Position numbers and translations under genes: made by a program. The notes under the pieces are model-generated. The model was not told the DNA's origin, made no database searches, and worked only from the letters and a program-made list of their open reading frames with translations. Positions 33,053-45,550 of a DNA stretch of 64,000 bases are shown here, one piece after another (the first letter of the stretch is position 1; every line of letters begins with the position of its first letter). This DNA is from Hydractinia symbiolongicarpus (taxonomy: Eukaryota > Cnidaria > Hydrozoa > Anthoathecata > Hydractiniidae): the NCBI RefSeq assembly GCF_029227915.1, contig NC_079887.1, positions 11,096,001 through 11,160,000 of the forward strand, in the 5' to 3' direction.

Positions 33053-33325
33053 CTATTTCTTCCTGTGTTACACATGGTGCAACTTCGCATCCTGCCCAGC
33101 TACGCCTCTTAAAGTCTGTATAACACCAAGGTTGACTATAATATCCTTGTGGATTTCTACAATAATTTTTAACTAAGTTTGGATATAATTTTGGTGATAT
33201 AAAGGGGTTTGCATCACTCCAGTAAATGCATTTAATCTTGGGGCCACCTTTAGCTTTGCCAATATAATCATCTTGCTTTAGGGAGGAATTGTAGCACATT
33301 GTTTTGTATGTAATGTTTTGATTTT
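33053..33325 (-). CDS. Receptor copy 2, kringle exon
   Basis: One full kringle: MCYNSS, IKCIYW, KNYCRNPQG, QPWCYTD, GCEVAPC. Acceptor TTTCATAG (ends 33326) and donor GTAAAC (33052 downward). It joins the frizzled exon in phase (split codon G|AA). The CRNPQG and PWCYTD boxes are shared almost unchanged with copy 1, showing the two loci are duplicates. Confidence 0.8.
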
Positions 33326-33898
33326 CTATGAAATAAAAAAACACGCCACGATTAGATTTTTTACAATTAAGGATTTTTTTCTTATTCAATTAAACGTCTG
33401 GGAAATGTAGTGTAATATACCTTTCCCGAATTTCTTAATAATGCCAAACTCACTTTAAGAGGTCGATACTAAAAATGATTCTATCCCTAAGTTCCTTAGC
33501 AAATGGTAAAACAAATTACCTAATTTCGTTAATATTTTTGTTCGTTTAGTGTCTCAATTGCGAACTGAAAGTTACGGTCAAACCCTTTATATAGCCGACC
33601 TTTCTAAGGATGGCCCCGTTTTCAAAATAATTTTTTTCTTCAAATCTAAATAAAATTCAACCAGAATATATATTGCTCTAAAAACTTCAATTTTGTCATG
33701 ATAATTTGATATTCTATCTTAAACCCTTATTTGAAGAGCATAGAACCATTTTAAAATTTTGGATGACGTCATAATTATTTTAATTTATGAAATTCAGGAC
33801 AGGTGTATTGTAGTAATCCATCAATTGCGTGCACGAAATAATTAACTCGCCTGGCAGATCAAAAAGTTCACTGTTTAACTGCAGTGTAAAAATCTTAC

Positions 33899-34264
33899 CT
33901 TTTAATTGACAGCGCTCAAAGTAAGCAATATTCTCCTCGGGCAAAGCGTTGCAATTTAGACTAAATTTGTTATCGGTGAGATAAGATGATGATGCTGGAC
34001 AGATGGTGTGCAAATCTTTTAACATACTAAGCACATATTTGAAAATAGCGAAACAATTGTCATAGATACATGTTGATTTACATGGAGGGGATAATGTTAT
34101 TGAATTATCAATAGATGACTTCAAGCAAACTGAATGACTTAGATGACAAATGAGCCACTTTGTATCAAAAGAGAAACACTTTGCAAAGGCAGAGATATTC
34201 TTGTTGTGAACTGCAGTGATTTGTTTGATATTCTCTTCCAATTTGGGTAAATGAATGCAAGAAC
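33899..34264 (-). CDS. Receptor copy 2, frizzled exon b
   Basis: Bulk of a frizzled cysteine-rich domain: GSCIHLP, AKCFSF, LICHLSHSVCL, PPCKSTC, DNCFAIF, TICPASS, LNCNALP, FERCQLK. Acceptor TTAATGTAG ends at 34265; donor GTAAGA at 33898. Followed in phase by the kringle. Frizzled plus kringle plus one membrane helix is the ROR/MuSK ectodomain plan, which in those receptors binds Wnt-type ligands; ligand here unknown. Confidence 0.75.
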
Positions 34265-34381
34265 CTACATTAAGGAAAATAAGGATAATAATATAAAGAA
34301 AGAGTGACTTCAATTAAACTTTGAATCCATACTATAATTATTTCTCTGGAACAATACGAATACTAAACTAGAACATATTAC

Positions 34382-34572
34382 CTAAATGATTTTTCCGAAA
34401 TGTATTAATTGATATTTTGTTTGTGCTCTCAGTTTTCCATCCAACCACTAATCCAAACACAATCTTTATATACTCATCCTTATTCTGCAAATCCGTATAA
34501 TTATAGATGTTATATTTCGACAATACATCGGTGCATTGACCTTCAGGCAGTAGATCGTTATAGGGGACGCAG
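34382..34572 (-). CDS. Receptor copy 2, frizzled exon a
   Basis: First part of the frizzled domain: SCVPYNDLLPEGQCTDVL, YTDLQNKDEYIKIVFGL. Acceptor ATTTTAG ends at 34573; donor GTAATATG at 34381. Exits in phase 1, matching exon b. The upstream signal-peptide exon was not identified. Confidence 0.6.
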
Positions 34573-34814
34573 CTAAAATGAGATCTCTAAGTGACTCTAA
34601 CAAAGTACTTAATGCTTTCATATGGAATTAATACTAATAACCACATGTTTATAACCGCAATTGTAACCCCCTATTGAAATGCCGACAATAATAAAACTTC
34701 AAATAAACAGAATCTTATGAAAGTTCACATTTGATCTCTCGCCAATCGCAATGTTACGTGTTTCTAACCCTCTTCGCTTCGGGAAGGAAGGGGGGATTGG
34801 GCGTTTAATTTTTT

Positions 34815-35270
34815 TTAAATGTTTTTACCTACACAGCAATGCTGTGTTACTGAGTATTTATATTTATCTACTAGCCACCTGCATGCTGAATATTTAGATC
34901 CTACTACGTCCGAGAGCCTTAAATATAGACCATTGTTGAAAACTACTGACTATTTTTTATAGAATCGTTTTTTTAAAAGAAACTATAATTAATTTTGTTA
35001 ATTATTTTTAGAGCTTAAAACTCATAACGCAAGTTTATTTTATCAAGAGGAATCAATGCGTTGATATTTAAAATGTGATTAACCTGATTCTTCGAATTTT
35101 ATATGTGAATTATGAAGGAGTCGAATACTTAGGTTAAAAACATTTATTTGGCTGCCAAAACTTTAAACAGAATGTTAAAATTTGTTTCCGAACTATAGTA
35201 GTTATATAATTCACATAAAGTGGTATTTTAAACGTTTGACGACGTCACTAAAAAGTGCTGACAAGCAGAA
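34815..35270 (+). repeat. Dispersed repeat, inverted partner of 46435-46880
   Basis: Shares, in opposite orientation, TAGCCACCTGCATGCTGAATAT, a block near ACGTC..GAGAGCCTTA, TTTTAGAGCTTAAAACTCA, TTTGGCTG, AGTGGTATTTTAAA and a TGACGTCA-like end. No coding potential. Perhaps a MITE or the UTR of a lost element. Confidence 0.65.
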
Positions 35271-36300
35271 TTTTAATTGCTATCTCTTTGTTCCTTTCAG
35301 TCTGATTCAACTTAAAACAGCCTGTAAAATGTTAAAGGGTAGTTTTTGTAGTTTTTTAGTTTTTAAAACTTCCTCGTTTCAATCTAGTAATACTTTGTTG
35401 GAGTGATTACATGATATGACGGTCAATTTGCGGTTAATTTTTGACGGGTAGTCGATTAAAGCGGATAGAAATTCGCTTCTATGAACCTCAAAGCAAAAAT
35501 TAAAAGAAATAACTTTCATTTTACACTACTAAGAAACATTTTGGATTAAGATGTTTAAGAAACACCATCTTAAAATAAAAATTAATAAAAATTGACTTAC
35601 TTTTGTGCAACCAAACTTTCAACACTTTCTAGAAAAGTTAGATAAAATGTTAAAGCGTAAGACAATATATATTGATAATTATTTACTCAGGTTCAAAATG
35701 ACTTTTATTACAGTTTCGAAATATGCGCAACTAATAGAGAAATGAAAAGTCCGTCAAAAGCAAAAAAAATGACTTTTTTTGTAAAACAATTCTTTTTAAT
35801 CTTATTATAGTTCTTCAAAGGGTCCGAACGAATGGATATGCTAGCTTCGTCTATGTACTCCACAAACAGCAGTATGCCAACATCATTATAATTTCAGTTA
35901 GCAGGCATGTTGCTGCTAGTTTATAAATTAAGCTTTTTAAAATAATTAAAGCAAGTAAAGGGAAATTAAGCGTATTTAGGTATTCCATCCTAACGACTTG
36001 CCTTTTTGCCCTCTGACAGTAACAAGGCCAAAGAAAAGAAATCTTTTATTTCCATGCAACTAAAGAAAAAAACGCACGTTCCATTCAAATTCTTTCATGT
36101 TTTAAAAAACATTTTAAAACTTCGTTAAAACGTCGTTTGGTAGGATTTGGAATATTTTGTTTAATGTTTATATTAAGGCAAGTGTAAAGGAAAGTGCGCA
36201 TGATTTTTATAATCCAAATATCATCTCTAAATAACATTTTTATAACCTGATATTTTGGAAGCTCTTATTTTTCTCAATTGAGTGATATATTTTTTTGGAA
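35271..36300. other. Noncoding, no gene recognised
   Basis: AT-rich with homopolymer runs. No supported gene. Confidence 0.4.
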
Positions 36301-36345
36301 AAATGTTAAGGTCGTTTGAGGTTTAGGTGTATACAAAATTTACCC

Positions 36346-36525
36346 CAGTCTCTCCTAACTGATGTTTCTCTTACAAAACGGCTGAATTTTTTTTCAAAAT
36401 TTTTTGACCATTCTTCCCAGCTGGGCTGTATCTTAAAAGGGTTTTTACTATTTTGTTTAAAATATAGTTTTCTTACTATTTCATATTTTTCCTTTTTCAA
36501 CTTGTTTTCTTTCACATAGACGGCT
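36346..36525 (-). CDS. Candidate orphan exon, unknown
   Basis: Minus-strand sequence between a TTTACAG acceptor and a GTAAAT donor encodes VYVKENKLKKEKYEIVRKLY, FKIQPSWEEWSKNFEKKFSR, FVRETSVRRDW. The frame stays open past the donor to 36306. Composition is strongly protein-like (lysine-rich helix, SWEEW). No family recognised; could be a transposon remnant. Confidence 0.35.
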
Positions 36526-37040
36526 GTAAACAAATTTAAACACGTTTTGTAAGAGAAAGTTCAGATGTAGATACCATTTTATCAAAAAATAAACACTGAA
36601 AAAAAAAGAGTTTTTAAGTTTTGACGTTTTCACTCACATGCGGCTACTTGCTGCATTGAAAATACACTTGACAGGTTTTCCATTTTTAAAGCGTGATATT
36701 TTTCTCTTTGGAAAGTGAGAAAAATATCGGCTCTTCAAAATTTTTTTTGTTTTGAAGGAAATATGCACACGTGAGCACATATGACACAGAAAAAGTGTTA
36801 CAAAAATCATCACAACGTTATTAGCGAGTAGACATAAACAAACAAAATAAACAGAGATCCAGATGGAATTTTTGAAAAAGAAATTCATAATTAAAAAGTT
36901 TAGTATATTTTCCCCTGATTTCACGAAAAAAAAACGAAAAAAAATCATTTTTTTCCTTTACACTCGCCTTAAAAACACAGTTGTTGATATTAGCTCCGTG
37001 GACTGTTGAGCCCAGTTACTCTTTACTATTATTGTGATTA

Positions 37041-37860
37041 CTAACGCATGATGATGATGATAAAGATTGGAGTGAGTTGAGATAAAATATGAGACATGTT
37101 ACGTTGTTGTAACGTGGAAGCATCATAATACGACCTTAAACTGTACAGGTTTTTATGGTCACTAAGTTGGGACATATGAAAAGGATAGAGAAGATAATTT
37201 GATACTTTGTTCTGAGATTTGTTGTTGTTATTACCCAGCAAGGAAGACGCTTTCGACAAATATTTGCAAAGTTTAATTTTACCAAGAGGACGAGAATGCC
37301 ATCGAACTGAGATAGTGATTTTGTTATGGCGATAAAGAAAAGTGAGCCTGAATTATTTACTTTTGTTTGCCTGTGCAAACTTATCTTTCTTTCTATCTGG
37401 GTAATCCCACAAGGAAGTCGCGTAAACATAAGGGTTAAATTGCCGTTGGTGGCTATTTGATGTTTCTTCATTTCTTGTTTTGCTTCCACGGTTTGTTTCC
37501 CACTCAAGATACTCATTATTCCCATTTAAATACACGCAAAGCTTTATGTCTCCAAAATATAATTTCCTCAATTAGTCTCTAGCACGATAGGCAAGATGAA
37601 TAGTGAAGAACCAACACACCAATTTTTGAATTTGTTCTGGCGTTTCGGTTCCAAAATACTTCATCACTTTTAATCTTTTAACTTCACGTTCTTTCGGCAG
37701 CCATGCTTCATTTGGTTTATTACCAATACATTTTTGAGTGAATTTGTTGGCGCTTTGCGTCGAGAACTTTCCTACTTTGTCCAAATTCTAAACCTTCTTT
37801 AATGTTCATTTCGCTTTCGGTGTTGTTTCCTTGTAATCTGGTGCAACACATAATATTAAT
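37041..37860 (-). pseudogene. Crypton-like tyrosine recombinase (DUF3504) relic 1
   Basis: Minus-strand fragments in order: FGQSRKVLDAKRQQIHSKMY; LVCWFFTIHLAYRARD (first catalytic Arg region); EYLEWETNRGSKTR; FNPYVYATSLWDYPD; LFFIAITKSLSQFDG; and QLSDHKNLYSLRSYYDAS, the C-terminal box holding the H-x-x-Q/GH-like positions and the candidate nucleophilic tyrosine. This is the DUF3504/Crypton layout (DNA integrase family). Several frameshifts; no active gene. Confidence 0.65.
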
Positions 37861-38039
37861 TAATGTATGATTTGTTTACATATTAATATGCCACTATAAT
37901 TTACGCACGGTAAATATGGTGATGTATGATGGTTTTCCCAGCCGTTTAGTATGCTCCTTACTACCTGTCGGTCTACCTCTTACTTTTTGACATGTCAACT
38001 CCCTCTATTTTTTTCGACCACATGCACGAACTTTGATGC

Positions 38040-38751
38040 AAGTGCAAATAGGATGTCTGTATTTATGATTACAGGGAGTTTAATTCTTTTTTCCCAGAGA
38101 TCATATTGCATTGTGGGGATAATGCTAATGGATTTGTCTAAAGCTTACGACTGCTGATCCAATTACTTAATCATAGCTAAAACTATTTATCCTCTCGCAA
38201 ACAAAGAGTAAAAATCGGTGCTTCTTAGAGTGATTGGTTTTTAATACTTCGCTTAGTACTTCGCTTAGTACAGTAAGGGTGTATATATGGTCCTCTGCCC
38301 TTTTTAATCCACATTAGCGACCTTTTTTTTCGTCGAAGAAACTGATATATGTAACTTCGCTGATATAATTTTATCCGCCTGCTTCACGATACAAAAAATT
38401 TACTGGAGTGGTTTAAAATTAACTCACTTAAAGCAAATTCCTGAAAAATTTCAATTTCTGATTTTTAGCAAAAAAGTGAGGCAACCGATAACATTACAAA
38501 TAGATCACATTTCCATCAAAAGAAGAGATTAATAGTGTGGTAATAAGTTACTATTTAATGACCATATTAAAAATATATGCTCTAGGGCTAACTATGAACT
38601 CCATGGTCTTCGTAGATTAAGATAATATTTAACACTAGCGATTGAAATTTTTAAGTCAATAATGCACCTGAAACCTGAGTTCATGTGGTCATACTTTAAT
38701 CTTAACACGAAACCCTTAAACTATAAACTTAGAACGAGACGAACGTTAGCT
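38040..38751 (+). pseudogene. LINE reverse transcriptase relic (CR1-like), plus strand
   Basis: Reads MLMDLSKAYDC near 38125 (motif A region), then VEETDICNFADIILSAC (FADD box decayed to FADI), IPEKFQFLIFSKKVRQPI, LLFNDHIKNICSRANYELHG, LRRLR and a C-terminal LNTKPLNYKLRTRRTL. The order is as in a CR1/L2-type RT. It stops exactly where the tetranucleotide array begins. Confidence 0.7.
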
Positions 38752-39776
<1,025 letters not shown>

Positions 39777-41520
39777 TGTTTACAGAATCAAAGGCAATAG
39801 ACATGCCCATCCCTGTGTTGTTAATTGATATATCACTATATAACACTGCTTCTGCCGTCACAAAGTGGTGTGCCTATATGACATCATTTGTTGAGCTATT
39901 CTCTCTTTAGGTTGATTGGCTTAATGATAGGTATTTTTCAACTTTGACTGTTATTCTTGTTAATGTTGAAGTGGAGAGCATTTTCCCAATGGAATTGAGT
40001 GGACTTAGTGGTCTGAGATGTTTTGATGGTCCTAGTACTTTGCTTGGTTTAGTTATTGGTAAAAATACTGATAAATCAAATTCAAAGTCAGTTGAGTGCT
40101 CTTCAAATACTTTGTTGATAAAGTATTTGAAGAGCACTATACATGAATGAAGTTAAGTTGGGCCATATTTGACGAGTTGAGCTCCATTATCTCCCATCAA
40201 TTTGTTGTTATTCATTTTTATAAAAGCATTTATAATTTCTTCTGTAGTTATTTTGTCTTGTAAACACCTAGGATTTCCTTTGAGTGTTTCGATTTCTTCA
40301 GCTTTAGGATCGTTAAAGTGGTTTTGAAAATGTTCTTTAACAATTTTGTACTGTTTATCTTTGTTGATAACTATTTTTACACTGCTATCATGAACAATGA
40401 TAGCGTTTCCTAATTTTGTTTTTTTTTATATATTTTATTACCTTGTAGAACATCATATCCTGTGTTGTGCATTTTCTATTTTTTTTTAGTTCGTTTGTGA
40501 TTGTGCGTTGTTCTTTTTTTGTTTCATTCAACAATTTACTTATTTCACATCTTAATTCTGCTATTTCTTTCACATTGTGGATATGGTTAGAGTTAATTCA
40601 AATATCTTGTTTTTCATGCACTAATAGTACCTTATTGTCTTTTCATCTGTTTGTTTTAAGATTGTTGTCAACTCAATACATGTGTTTTTGGACATTTTCG
40701 TGTGTTGCTTGTTATCTTTTTTATATTGTGTGCATTGTTTATCAGACTGTGTGTTAAATTTCTTTGGTATATTCAGTTTTTTATTTTTATGAACATATTG
40801 CCTATTTTTGTAGATAATTGTTTTTAATACCCTATGGTCTGAGCTTTTTAGTGTTCCTTGGACGGTTCTAGGGCTTTTTAGTATATGTTGTATTGAGATT
40901 GAATTGCTATGAGGTCTATTACCTTTTTAATGTGTTGTATTATCCTGTTTCTTTATTTAAAGGAGCTTCTTCCCATGTTGTTAAATGTGATTGTTTATTA
41001 GGAAAACATTTATTTGTTAGTAGTAGATTGTTTGATTCGCAAAGGTTTATTAGGTAGTCTCTATTCTCGTTGCACTTTTCTTGATTATTCTCCAATACAA
41101 TTAAGGCTATATTTCTTGCCTGTTTGACCATTTATATCTCCTGCTAGTATAAGTACTGATGAATTGTTTTCCAGCTCTTTAATTGTTTGGTTTAGTTTTA
41201 CGTGGAACTTTTCCGGTTTTTGTTTTGTTATTCCAGATTGAAGTTCATGTGGATTGATGACAGTTATTTTGTTTCTTTTAATTACAAGACTGAGTTTTAA
41301 TTTGATATTATTTTGCGACATATTGGTGTATTTGTATATTGTTTTGTTCATTCCTTTTGGTCAGCATTATGTTGAAGAACTGCAATTCTTTTATTGAATT
41401 ACCATATTTTGTGTGTATGTTCTTTCCATTTGTTATTGTTTTTATTGAATGAACATCCATGTGAGGTAAACAGCGTAAGTTGGCAGTTTTTATTTTTGCA
41501 TAGTCCTTAACATTAAAAGT
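39777..41520 (-). pseudogene. LINE relic with APE endonuclease, minus strand
   Basis: Minus-strand order 41351 to 39780: NNSSVLILAGDINGQTGKK (AP-endonuclease core GDxN), NRDYLINLCESNNLLLTNKC and SHLTTWEEAPL; a linker around 40570-40390; then [61 protein letters not shown] (motif A with FD). It is cut at motif A by the array. Multiple stops. A different lineage from the two CR1-like relics. Confidence 0.7.
40095..40138. repeat. Perfect 19-bp hairpin in the LINE relic
   Basis: AGTGCTCTTCAAATACTTT, loop gttgat, AAAGTATTTGAAGAGCACT. Perfect inverted repeat with a 6-base loop. Confidence 0.9.
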
Positions 41521-42320
41521 TGAAATAGATATAGTTTTTATGTCAAGTCTGAAGTATATTTAGAATTTTGCAAAAATTTATTGATGACCAAACTGGGAGC
41601 GGAGTAATCCGTGTCCTTTTTCCATCTTGTCCAACCATCAACCATTCCTGGCAGAGTATTCTTTATATGTGACCTTTTTATTAGCTTATATCGATAAAAT
41701 TAGCGGGCGCTATTTTCTTTAGCGACCGCCCAAAATGTAAATAAAAAAATTAGACAAACTTTCATGAAATTTAAATATTATAAAAATTGACTAATTGATA
41801 CAAGCTTTTGGGAGTACGATGAGATATATAAATTTATACTTGATCAAAAGTCTGTAAAAACACAATATGCTAAGAAATATTCGTAAAATTGAAAATTCTA
41901 ATTTGTTTAGGAAAACTGTTTTGAAGATTTTTAACCTTTGATTTGATTTATATCCGATAGTCCCATATTCCATTTGATAGTACAGAGTGTTCAGTTTGAT
42001 TTAACGTGCTTATTTTTCCTGCGGAGACTTTACTTCAGTTGTGATATTTTATTTGTAGCCTGTTAGTTTCATAAACAGACATTTGCTGTTTATTCTATCA
42101 TCTCACACACAATCTGGCAGTTTTAGCTAATTTTAAGACTTTTTAATCAGTTTCATTTTTATTGCTTATATATAATATATTTTTACCTTACTATATTTTG
42201 ACTTTTATTTTTAAAGACAGTCCTGTTTGTTAATAGCAATATTATATATATTGAAAATCTATATCCTGTATAAAAATTGTTTTTTAATAATAATAATAAT
42301 AATAAATATGGAATTAATAC
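41521..42320. other. Noncoding, no gene recognised
   Basis: AT-rich. Contains an imperfect G/C palindrome at 41702-41731 (GCGGGCGCTA...TAGCGACCGCCC) and an (AAT)n run at 42286-42306. Confidence 0.4.
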
Positions 42321-42321
42321 C

Positions 42322-42770
42322 TTCAAAACGTTCAACGAGCAGCAGAACTAATTCCTCCAAGTGAACTAAAAGCTATTCTATATCAGCTTTTTAATAAACG
42401 TATATAAAGCTTCATGGTAAAGAATGCAAGCCTTATACCTTAACCTTTATACATCGCATATACATACATAGATACTTAAATGAAAAAAAGCTGATGTGGA
42501 CATATTGACTGCTTCTGATTTTCAGCAATCAAGGAATATTTTAGCTGCTAAAAGAAACCAACTTACAAAGCTTGGATATAGAAATAAACCTAATGTAACT
42601 AGAGAGTTGCAGTAAGACAAAAACAAGACGTTATATCAAACTGAATTTTTTAGCAAGCAAGACGCACACACAGTACAAAAAAACAATGTGGTTAGTAATT
42701 TCCCTTTACTTTGGGGTTCGCGCTAGAGACGAGGTAAAGAAATTACGATGGGGTAATATTATATATGAAT
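42322..42770 (+). pseudogene. Crypton-like tyrosine recombinase (DUF3504) relic 2
   Basis: Plus-strand fragments in order: SSRTNSSK, ELKAILYQLFNK, KECKPYTLTFIHR, IHRYLNEKKADVDILTASDF, SRNILAAKRNQLTKLG, KPNVTRELQ, FPLLWGSR and RWGNIIYE. This is the N-terminal half of a DUF3504 recombinase (SAM-like core-binding domain), overlapping the part of relic 1 at FGQSRKVLDAKR. The C-terminal catalytic half is missing. Confidence 0.6.
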
Positions 42771-42991
42771 GTTTTGAAAAAAATGACAAACTTTTTTAGT
42801 TTGTAAGACATGTTTTGCCTTCAAGCCATCTTCAGTTTGTAAGTCTGTTTTATAGAAGCTTTTATTACAATCAAATAGCATTAAAATGTTACTATAGCAA
42901 CAATAAAAAATAAATACAATATAGAAAAAACTAAGTATCCCAAGGGTAAAACAATTTGTCTAAGTGAAGAAAATAATTTAAAATAAATTAA

Positions 42992-43083
42992 TCAAAATAA
43001 CAGACTTGAGGAGTGGCCTGAATACATTGTCCTAATATTAAATTATGTAATGTATTCAGGCTACTACTCAAGTTATTTTGCTT
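42992..43083. ncRNA. Long hairpin, possible small-RNA precursor or fold-back
   Basis: Arm 1 TCAAAATAACAGACTTGAGG and on to GCCTGAATACATT pairs with arm 2 AATGTATTCAGGC and on to CTCAAGTTATTTTG. The stem is about 35 bp with a 4-base bulge and few mismatches, loop about 20 bases. Could be a fold-back transposon remnant instead of an RNA gene. Confidence 0.3.
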
Positions 43084-43245
43084 AAAAAAGTTTGTCTTTT
43101 GTTTCAAAATAAAAATTTCACTGATAGTCATCTTACAATCCTACAACCTGTGCTACAGATACAAAAAATGTCATGTTTTCTACTACGAAGAATTTCGAAA
43201 TGATAGACCATCAGAAGAAAAAAAGGAACACTTCTCCTTCTGTCT

Positions 43246-43521
43246 TCCAATAAAGCAAGAAATGCATTACCCAAAAGATACCGTCTTGTACTTGAAACAC
43301 CTGTGAAAAGCAATAGAGAAGTTTTAAGCAAAAAGGATCAAACTGTCGAAAGGAAAGTGGCGAATCACTCGGAAATAAAAACGTCAATAGGGACACTGTG
43401 CGATGCCAACATTCCAGAATATTTGTCGCCCAGCATAGTGGCCATGAAAATACAAACTTTCTCAAAAGCTACAAAGCAGGTAGCAAAACTCACTGTTTCC
43501 AATTGGTTGACATCTTAAGTT
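43246..43521 (+). CDS. Unassigned coding-like remnant
   Basis: Open plus-strand frame: SSNKARNALPKRYRLVLETP, VKSNREVLSKKDQTVERKV, then LSPSIVAMKIQTFSKATKQV. Polar and helical; no start codon context or splice evidence beyond the frame, and no family recognised. Confidence 0.3.
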
Positions 43522-43991
43522 GTTTAGACGAAAATAAAATAAATCCAATTAACACGACTCCTAAATCATCATTGACTATCTTTTCAAAAAAACATATTTC
43601 GTGTGATGTCTTCATGTTTTCTTCGTTTATTTCTGATGGTAACTTTGACAACTTCTTGTTCAACTTTATAGCAGACAAACACTCTACTAGCCAAAACGGC
43701 AATGTTTAGAACTTTCGAAAGAACAATTAGAATGTTTTCATTGTGTTTGAAAAGTTGTATTTAATTAATTTTCGGTTAGTTGAACGTTTGCAACTGTCAG
43801 AAGACATGGTTTCTGCATTGAAATATTGTGTTTCATCTTTAAACCGAATGCCAATGTTGTTTTAAAAGTAGACCTACTTCAGCTATGGATTACTTTAATT
43901 CCTATGTTGTCAGCCTGTACCTCGGTTTTCCTTTGTTGATTTTGCAAGCGGGCAATACCAATTTTTAGGCATTCTGGTTGGCTTAGCACTT

Positions 43992-44032
43992 TTGACGACG
44001 GGCCGATATTAAGCGATATTGCCCGTCGTCAA
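43992..44032. repeat. G/C palindrome, copy 1
   Basis: TTGACGACGGGC, 17-base loop, GCCCGTCGTCAA. Flanked by 'ttctggttggcttagcactt'. Related in opposite orientation to 50502-50533. Confidence 0.6.
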
Positions 44033-44039
44033 TAAAAAT

Positions 44040-45060
44040 GGTAGCTTTAAATGTAAACAAGAACGAAAAATAATTTTAAAAAAGCATTGGAAATAAATAT
44101 ATATCTAATACGGCATTCACACCTAACAAAGTTAGTCCAATTTAAACTGACAACTGGCTTTACTTAAATTGATTTTAATTAAAACTTGGTTTTTACATGT
44201 GCCTTTCACACCTAATGTTTAAAACACATTTGCCACGTTAAAAATTCAATATGCGCAAAATTTTGTTTTTGTAGCCCCTTTGAAAAGTGTCTTCAGATAT
44301 ACAGCCTCATGTTTACTTTGGATATTGCGTTTAAGCAATCCTTTTTTTAACATGAATGTATAGCTTGCTACTGCTCGATGTGTATAACCACTGTAATAGT
44401 TTCGACCAGCGTAAAATACACAAAATTGAATAAAAACTTAATTGGAATATGAGTTCAACTACATTTAATTCTTTGTGTTTTCTGATGTTTTAAACAACTT
44501 TAAACATGGTTTTCGATAAAACACGAATAAAACAACCTCGACAGGTTGTTTTATTAAAATTAGCTTTAATAAAACCGGTTTTATTAAACCAAGTTTCACT
44601 GTGATATGAACAGGTAAAGATAAAACATGTTTTTATAAAACCACATTAAAACATGTTTTTAATTAAGTTGTGAATTAATAAATAATATAAAACATAAGTC
44701 CTACAATATAATTATCGATAAAAGAATAGAAACAACAACAATGTCAAGTTTAATTGTTAAAGTAACCACATTGAACCACATTCTGTTTTGATGCTCTTTC
44801 AACATAGCTAGTTAACTAGCTACATTGTCGATAAAAAGAAGAATGTTCAATATCCAGTTTTATCTAGGTACGAAATACAGGACGACGAATATATAACAAA
44901 TGCGTCCGCCTCATTTTCAGACTAGTTCGTTTGGCTTTTTGCTTACTCAGTGAATATAAACATCCTCAAAACCCATGTTATTCTTGGTTAGTCAATATTC
45001 GCTGTAACTTAATTTGTACATTCAACTTTTCAAATTCTTTTGTGATTGTCGAACATTGTT
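44040..45060. other. Noncoding, no gene recognised
   Basis: AT-rich with internal phrases repeated around 44110-44690 (ACATGTTTTTA, AAAACATG). Possible MITE-like filler. Confidence 0.35.
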
Positions 45061-45099
45061 ATGATTAAGGACTTTCTGCATAAAATGTTTCTGTTTTCA

Positions 45100-45180
45100 G
45101 ACAGGACTAATTCGAGTTTTTATCTTGAGGATGCTAATGAAAGTAGTGAATTATATTATGATAATAACACTAAACCGTAA
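45100..45180 (+). CDS. Candidate acidic terminal exon
   Basis: After acceptor TGTTTTCAG (ends 45099) a phase-1 compatible frame reads DRTNSSFYLEDANESSELYY, DNNTKP, stop. It resembles the acidic exons of the 61.2-kb peptide gene in composition. No upstream signal exon was found on this strand. Confidence 0.25.
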   Translation, partial: DRTNSSFYLEDANESSELYYDNNTKP

Positions 45181-45495
45181 TTCAGTCATTGCGCTGACAT
45201 CGAAAACTCGGTGGGCGATATTTTGTGGTACAGATTGGGGTACATGGTTATTATTGTATTAGTAAAATGGTGTATAACCTATAAGATGTACATTGTATAT
45301 AATCTGGAAATTGAACAACATATTACATCGCACGATAGGTGATCTGCACATACTCAAGCCTTCGAATTAATAACTAGAAAAGAACACATGCCCTGTATAC
45401 GTTAACCTAATGTAGATATGAAATAATATAGTATTCTGCTATACCAAACATGTAAGATACCCATCGCATTATACAGAAATAAATTTTTAACTTAC

Positions 45496-45550
45496 CTGAG
45501 ATCCTAAAGTTGACAGCAATGGACAAAAATAAAATTATGTGTTTGCACAT
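45496..45550 (-). CDS. Candidate signal-peptide exon
   Basis: Minus strand: MCKHIILFLSIAVNFRIS followed by G|GTAAGT, a strong phase-1 donor. Basic start, hydrophobic core and small residues before the donor fit a secretory signal exon. No downstream exon was recognised. Confidence 0.35.
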
